From Robertmurraya kyonggiensis (GTDB lineage Bacteria > Bacillota > Bacilli > Bacillales > Cytobacillaceae): DNA of 64,000 bases. Under the pieces are notes generated by a model, which did no database searches, was not told the DNA's origin, and saw only the letters and a program-made list of their open reading frames with translations. This document shows positions 59,881-64,000 of this stretch, one piece after another (position 1 is the stretch's first letter; each line of letters opens with the position of its first letter). The position numbers and the translations under genes are program-made. The stretch lies in NCBI RefSeq assembly GCF_005116465.1, contig NZ_SWBM01000002.1:186001-250000 (forward strand), in the 5' to 3' direction.

Positions 59881-61791
59881 ATGAAAAAATATAAACGTAA
59901 AATATACCTACAGGATAAGCCTCGAAAAGTGGCCGTAGAGGAGATTCTTTCCCATTTTAACCCGAAAAGGGAAGTCGAATGGATGGATAGTCATGAGACA
60001 CTAGGAAGAATCACAGCAGAACCGATATTTGCTGTCAATTCCATGCCCCATTATCATGCATCCGCTATGGACGGGATTGCCGTGAGAGCAGAGGATACGT
60101 ATTTAGCTCACGAACAAAATCCTATTCAGCTAAAACGAAATGAAGATTTTATATATGTAGACACGGGAAATGCGATTCCTTCCCCTTTTAATGCTGTGAT
60201 CATGATTGAAAATGTCGATGAGATCTCGGATGATGTCGTCGAGATCATTGAACCGACTTCACCGTGGGCACATATTCGCCCCATTGGAGAGGACATTGTT
60301 CAGGAGGAAATGCTTTTTCCACAAGAACATAAAATCAGACCTGTTGATATTGGTGTGCTGCTTGCTTCTCAAACAACAAAAGTTCCGGTGTGGAAAAAAC
60401 CATTGGTAACGGTCATTCCTACAGGAAATGAATTAGTTTTACCAAATGAGCCAGCAGCTTCAGGAAAGCTGATTGAATTTAACGGAACCGTTATTTCCAA
60501 TTTCATCACGAAATGGGGCGGAAAACCACTGCTACATTCGATTGTGAGGGACAACCCTGAGGAAATTAAGTTGGCATTGTTGGAAGCGGTAGCGACTTCT
60601 GATATAGTCGTGATAAATGCTGGTTCTTCTGCTGGCTCAAAGGATTACACGGTTCATTTAATTGGTGAACTTGGCGAGGTGTTCACCCATGGTGTCGCCA
60701 CAAGGCCAGGAAAACCGGTCGTTTTAGGAAAAATAAACGACACCATCGTTGTTGGAATTCCAGGTTACCCAGTTTCAGCGTATTTAGCGTTAGAATGGTT
60801 TGTGAGACCGCTCGTTTGTGCATATTTAGGTATATCTGAACCGAAAAGACAGACATTAACGGTAAAGCTTGGACGTCGCATTGTATCGACGATGGGGGCA
60901 GAGGACTATGTCCGCATGACAATCGGTCGTGTGGATGGTGAATATGTTGCCAATCCATTAACAAGGGCAGCTGGTGTAACGATGTCTTTGGTGAAGGCAG
61001 ACGGAATGTTAATCGTTCCTCCTGACCAGCTGGGCTATGAGCAGGGCGAAGAAGTTCAAATCGAATTGCTAAGGCCAGTTGAAGAGATTAATACAGCGAT
61101 TGTTTTTAACGGCAGCCACGATTTAACGATCGATATTTTATCGTCTCATCTAAGAGCGGAGTCTACAAATGCTAAAATAATTTCTTCTCATGTCGGCAGC
61201 ATGGCAGGCATAATGGCGATTCGAAAAGGCGAAGCGCATATTGCAGGCATTCATCTATTGGATCCTGAAACAAAGGAGTATAATCGATCCTATGTAGAGC
61301 GATTTTTAGCCGATCAGGAAGTAGTTCTTTTTCCATTTTTAAAAAGAAAGCAAGGCTGGCTGTTGCCAAAAGGGAACCCAATGGACATTCAAGGCGTCGT
61401 TGATATCGTGGAAAAAGGTGCCATGTACGTAAATCGGCAAAAAGGTGCAGGAACAAGAATCTTATTTGATTTATTATTAAAAGAGAATGGAATTGAATTT
61501 GAGCAAGTCATTGGCTACGATCGCGAGATGTTTTCCCATTTAAGTGTCGCAGCAGAGGTAAAAGGAAGTCCGAAAGCGGTTGGGTTAGGTATTTTTCCCG
61601 CAGCGAGAGCGATGGGACTTGATTTTCTACCTGTTTCCGATGAGGAATATGACTTGTTGATGACAAAATCCTTCTATGACAGTGAGGCTGGGCAGCAACT
61701 GATTCAGATTATCCAGTCAGATGCCTTCCGTACAAGGGTGGAAGCCATTGGTGGCTATGCTGTTGTAGCGGGAGAACCGATCTTTTTTTAA
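59881..61791 (+). CDS. MoeA paralogue fused to PBP-like domain
   Basis: A 636-residue protein. Residues ~1-400 form a MoeA module (MPHYHASAMDGIAVRAEDTY, PSPFNAVIMIENVDE, NAGSSAGSKDYT, GVATRPGKPVVLG, GIPGYPVSAYLALEWF). Residues ~415-636 form a periplasmic-binding-protein-like domain (NGSHDLTIDILSSHLRAE, GSMAGIMAIRKGEAHIAGIH, NRQKGAGTRILFDLLLKENG), the PF12727 type also found with ModE-like regulators. No signal peptide is present, so it acts in the cytoplasm, where the tail may hold molybdate/tungstate or cofactor. GAGGTG precedes the ATG. Confidence 0.9.
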   Translation: MKKYKRKIYLQDKPRKVAVEEILSHFNPKREVEWMDSHETLGRITAEPIFAVNSMPHYHASAMDGIAVRAEDTYLAHEQNPIQLKRNEDFIYVDTGNAIPSPFNAVIMIENVDEISDDVVEIIEPTSPWAHIRPIGEDIVQEEMLFPQEHKIRPVDIGVLLASQTTKVPVWKKPLVTVIPTGNELVLPNEPAASGKLIEFNGTVISNFITKWGGKPLLHSIVRDNPEEIKLALLEAVATSDIVVINAGSSAGSKDYTVHLIGELGEVFTHGVATRPGKPVVLGKINDTIVVGIPGYPVSAYLALEWFVRPLVCAYLGISEPKRQTLTVKLGRRIVSTMGAEDYVRMTIGRVDGEYVANPLTRAAGVTMSLVKADGMLIVPPDQLGYEQGEEVQIELLRPVEEINTAIVFNGSHDLTIDILSSHLRAESTNAKIISSHVGSMAGIMAIRKGEAHIAGIHLLDPETKEYNRSYVERFLADQEVVLFPFLKRKQGWLLPKGNPMDIQGVVDIVEKGAMYVNRQKGAGTRILFDLLLKENGIEFEQVIGYDREMFSHLSVAAEVKGSPKAVGLGIFPAARAMGLDFLPVSDEEYDLLMTKSFYDSEAGQQLIQIIQSDAFRTRVEAIGGYAVVAGEPIFF

Positions 61792-61928
61792 AAGAGCGCT
61801 TTTCGCAAACAGTGTTCCATTTGGATAATAATTGGGTGAACTGACACCTATATTTTCCTGTCAAAACAATAAAGTTGTAGCGAAAAGTGCCGCTCAAATA
61901 ATGTATACTTGTAAACCTCGAAGTAAGG

Positions 61929-61953
61929 GTAAATGTCGGCTTTTGGACATTTA
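61929..61953 (+). other. Hairpin in the leader before moaE
   Basis: GTAAATGTC and GACATTTAC form a 9-bp perfect stem with a 7-nt loop in the 206-bp gap before moaE. No T-tract follows. It does not match the molybdenum-cofactor riboswitch as I know it. It may be an operator or RNA element. Confidence 0.5.
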
Positions 61954-61997
61954 CGAAAAAATGTATAGAAAATAGCCTTTAAAAAGGTGGCGAGTAA

Positions 61998-62465
61998 ATG
62001 AATTACTATGAAATTTCCAAGGAACCAATTGATATTCAAGCAATAATCGATAAAGTCGTTCAGCGAGATGCTGGAGCCATTACGACGTTTATTGGAACTG
62101 TTCGTGAATTAACAAAAGGGAAAAAGACGCTCTTTTTAATATATGAAGCTTACGAATCAATGGCGGTAAAGAAGCTGGCACAAATCGGTCAGGAAATCGA
62201 AGAAAAGTGGCCAAATTCGAAGGTTGCGATTACGCATCGTGTAGGCAAGCTAGATATTACTGATGTCGCGGTTGTGATTGCAGTTTCGACGCCTCACCGT
62301 GCCGATGCTTATGAGGCAAACCGTTATGCAATTGAGCGCATCAAGGAAATCGTCCCAATTTGGAAGAAAGAGCATTGGGAAGATGGAGAAGAGTGGATTG
62401 GTGACCAGCTTGAAAAGGTTTCATATCCAACTGGAAAACCAGAGGGGGCAGATTTGCATGAATAA
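61998..62465 (+). CDS. moaE: Molybdopterin synthase large subunit MoaE
   Basis: A 155-residue subunit that converts precursor Z to molybdopterin with MoaD. Family patterns are GAITTFIGTVRELTKGKK, LIYEAYESMAVKKL, HRVGKLDITDVAVVIAVSTP and PIWKKEHWEDGEEWIG with the catalytic Lys. AAGGTGG precedes the ATG. It overlaps moaD by 8 bp. Confidence 0.95.
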   Translation: MNYYEISKEPIDIQAIIDKVVQRDAGAITTFIGTVRELTKGKKTLFLIYEAYESMAVKKLAQIGQEIEEKWPNSKVAITHRVGKLDITDVAVVIAVSTPHRADAYEANRYAIERIKEIVPIWKKEHWEDGEEWIGDQLEKVSYPTGKPEGADLHE

Positions 62466-62691
62466 AATTTTATTTTTTGCCCATTTGAAGGATGCGGTTG
62501 GGGAAGAATCTATTCGTATCGATGTTTCAGGCAAAACCGTTGCAGAAGTCAAAGAATTTCTTGCTAAGGAATACGAGCTTCAGAAGCTGGATACGGCGAT
62601 GACAGCTGTGAATGAAGAGTTTGCTGGTGATGAAGAGGTCATCGAGCAGGGTGATGAAATTGCTTTTATCCCACCGGTTAGTGGTGGTTGA
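62458..62691 (+). CDS. moaD: Molybdopterin synthase sulfur carrier MoaD
   Basis: A 77-residue ubiquitin-fold protein ending in the essential Gly-Gly (FIPPVSGG), which is thiocarboxylated and donates sulfur for the dithiolene. It starts at ATG 62458 within the end of moaE, with GGGGGC upstream. An apparent longer frame to the left is a shadow inside moaE. moeB, its activating enzyme, follows. Confidence 0.95.
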   Translation: MNKILFFAHLKDAVGEESIRIDVSGKTVAEVKEFLAKEYELQKLDTAMTAVNEEFAGDEEVIEQGDEIAFIPPVSGG

Positions 62692-62748
62692 AGTTTGAGT
62701 GCTGTCCATTTTCAGATGGGCAGTTTTTTGTAGGAAGGGGTTTGCAGG

Positions 62749-63768
62749 ATGGATGAGCGCTATTCAAGACAAATGCTATTTGCGCCGATTGGAGAACAAG
62801 GTCAAGCGAAAATCTGCACGAAGCATGTGTTAATGATAGGGGCTGGGGCACTTGGCTCGAGCAATGGTGAAGTATTGACGCGTGCAGGAATAGGGAAATT
62901 GACGATTGTTGATCGTGATTATGTGGAAGCGAGCAACCTTCAAAGGCAACAACTTTATACCGAAGAGGATGTGGAGCAGAAGTTGCCAAAAGCAGTAGCG
63001 GCAAAACGACGGCTGAAGGCGATTAATTCGAATGTGGAGATTCGTGCTGTGGTAGGAGATGCAACGCCTGAAATGTTGGCGGAGCTTGTGGGTGATGTTG
63101 ATCTAATCCTTGATGCCACCGACAATTTTGAAACGCGCATGGCGATTAATGATATTTCGCAAAAATTTAAGATTCCATGGATTTACGGAGCCTGTGTAGG
63201 TAGCTTCGGAATGAGTTTTACGATTCTCCCAGGGCAAACTCCTTGCTTGAACTGTTTGTTAAAAACGCTCCCTGTTCAAGGAATGACCTGTGATACAGTT
63301 GGGATTATCGCGCCGACGGTACAAATGGTGGTGGCCCATCAAACGGCAGAGGCTTTGAAGGTTTTGGTGGAGGATTACGAAGCGATTCGGAGCTCATTCG
63401 TAAGCTTTGACTTATGGAGAAATCAGTATAGCAGCATAAAGATGTCGAAGGCGAAAGACAAAGGCTGTTTATCGTGCGGAGAAGCTCCTACGTACCCGTA
63501 TTTGGAACAAGAGAACCTGATGAGGTCAGAAGTGTTGTGTGGTCGTGATACTGTGCAAATACGCCCTCCTAAGCACGGAGACGTGGATTTGGATGAATTG
63601 TCTACGCATCTTAGTGCTCTTCGTTATGAAGTGAAAGGAAATCCATATTTGCTTTCGGTTGAAATGGATGGAAATCGTATGGTCATATTTAAGGATGGTC
63701 GAGCACTCATTCATGGTACGAAGGACATTGCTCAAGCACGGTCGATATATCAAAGATTACTAGGTTAA
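62749..63768 (+). CDS. moeB: Molybdopterin-synthase adenylyltransferase MoeB
   Basis: A 339-residue E1-like enzyme that adenylates the MoaD C-terminus. Visible are RYSRQMLFAPIGEQGQ, the nucleotide loop MIGAGALGSSNGEVL, DATDNFETRMAIND, zinc cysteines CLNC ... CLSC, and a C-terminal extension of about 85 residues in place of a full rhodanese domain, the size of B. subtilis MoeB. GGAAGGGG precedes the ATG. A terminator follows and ends the island. Confidence 0.93.
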   Translation: MDERYSRQMLFAPIGEQGQAKICTKHVLMIGAGALGSSNGEVLTRAGIGKLTIVDRDYVEASNLQRQQLYTEEDVEQKLPKAVAAKRRLKAINSNVEIRAVVGDATPEMLAELVGDVDLILDATDNFETRMAINDISQKFKIPWIYGACVGSFGMSFTILPGQTPCLNCLLKTLPVQGMTCDTVGIIAPTVQMVVAHQTAEALKVLVEDYEAIRSSFVSFDLWRNQYSSIKMSKAKDKGCLSCGEAPTYPYLEQENLMRSEVLCGRDTVQIRPPKHGDVDLDELSTHLSALRYEVKGNPYLLSVEMDGNRMVIFKDGRALIHGTKDIAQARSIYQRLLG

Positions 63769-63776
63769 AATGGAGT

Positions 63777-63814
63777 AGACTCTTTTTGCATATGCTGCGA
63801 AAAGGGTCTTTATT
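63777..63814 (+). terminator. Terminator of the molybdenum-cofactor operon
   Basis: AGACTCTTTTTGCA and TGCGAAAAGGGTCT pair along 14 bp with two G-U wobbles, followed by TTATT. It lies 8 bp after the moeB stop. Confidence 0.8.
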
Positions 63815-63900
63815 AATATCTGGGAAATCTGTTAAAAGTCCCACTGGTTATGGATTTTCCCTTATAATAGGAGACAAGTGCTATAGGGGAGGTTACAGTT

Positions 63901-64000
63901 TTGACAAAAAGAGATGATGAAATCCTAGCGCAGCTGGAAGCGATTAGGAATGAATTAAAAGAAGGCAATCAGCAAACGGCTAGTACGGTTGCGGTTGAAA
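63901..64000 (+). CDS. Start of an unidentified gene, 3' end outside window
   Basis: Thirty-three codons beginning TTG behind GGGGAGG with 8-nt spacing: MTKRDDEILAQLEAIRNELK and a further charged, helical stretch. A TATAAT at 63863-63868 may be its -10. The frame runs off the window. I do not recognise it. Confidence 0.65.
   Translation, partial: MTKRDDEILAQLEAIRNELKEGNQQTASTVAVE

Noticed and set aside
61792-61997. Molybdenum-cofactor riboswitch before moaE
   Set aside because: The gap holds one simple hairpin (61929-61953) and none of the conserved Moco-RNA blocks I know.

Overview
The window comes from a low-to-moderate GC Gram-positive of the family Bacillaceae, though probably not Bacillus subtilis itself. 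The evidence is strong purine-rich ribosome binding sites with frequent TTG/GTG starts, lipoproteins, bacillithiol (bshB2) and TnrA-type nitrogen control, and several B. subtilis gene neighbourhoods kept intact: ytcD divergent from ytbD-ytbE, msmX beside a PucR-like gene, yojF-bshB2, a yfiB/yfiC-like ABC pair, and tnrA divergent from two tiny genes. It differs from B. subtilis in carrying a selenocysteine formate dehydrogenase cluster.

Layout. 1-7 kb: a 5'-truncated ADP-ribosylglycohydrolase-like enzyme with its LacI regulator, a thioredoxin, a LysR regulator, and a polar amino-acid ABC importer behind a lysine riboswitch and terminator. 7-12.6 kb: a small membrane protein, the ytbE-ytbD/ytcD locus, msmX and a PucR-type regulator. 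12.7-19.8 kb: the most unusual accessory block. A LytS/LytT-like two-component system is followed, on the same strand and after a terminator, by three small secreted helical proteins that share a mature N-terminal 'SW(Y/F)' motif, then by a P-type signal peptidase. A chemotaxis receptor is divergent from it. 20-27.8 kb: proline dehydrogenase behind a clear sigma-54 promoter with its activator next door, then an APH-type kinase, msrAB, a DUF2804 protein, an MFS pump and the tnrA locus with a perfect TnrA box.

28-31.1 kb: a polymorphic toxin locus. It holds a secreted, membrane-spanning protein ending in a TNT-type NADase domain and an immunity gene. Next comes a promoterless, startless second cassette that repeats about 330 bp of the toxin's linker and then carries a different toxin end and its own immunity gene. 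Each unit closes with nearly the same terminator. 31-49.3 kb: ABC exporters, a TrxR-like flavoprotein, YbaK, a double P-loop ATPase, a three-gene ABC-2 export system, AlkD, a HAD phosphatase, a sugar-dehydrogenase-like lipoprotein, a FusB-type EF-G-binding protein, a TetR-controlled ABC exporter, a Crp/Fnr regulator and an SRPBCC protein. 49.4-51.5 kb: bshB2-yojF and pdxK.

51.6-63.8 kb: one co-directional anaerobic/molybdoenzyme island. fdhD is followed by a Tat-exported formate dehydrogenase alpha subunit interrupted by an in-frame UGA at 53193. That UGA is followed by a textbook bacterial SECIS hairpin, so it is selenocysteine and not a frameshift. The Fe-S and cytochrome b subunits, fdhE, mobA, two moeA paralogues (one with a PBP-like tail), moaE, moaD and moeB follow. 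Two Crp/Fnr-like sites precede fdhD. The window ends inside an unidentified gene.

Two families of short tandem repeats lie in intergenic gaps. A 52-bp family occurs at three loci (7.8, 19.9 and 49.3 kb) and a family with units mostly 51 bp apart occurs at 45.0-45.2 kb. All start choices, motif matches and family names come from reading the sequence by eye; no searches were run.
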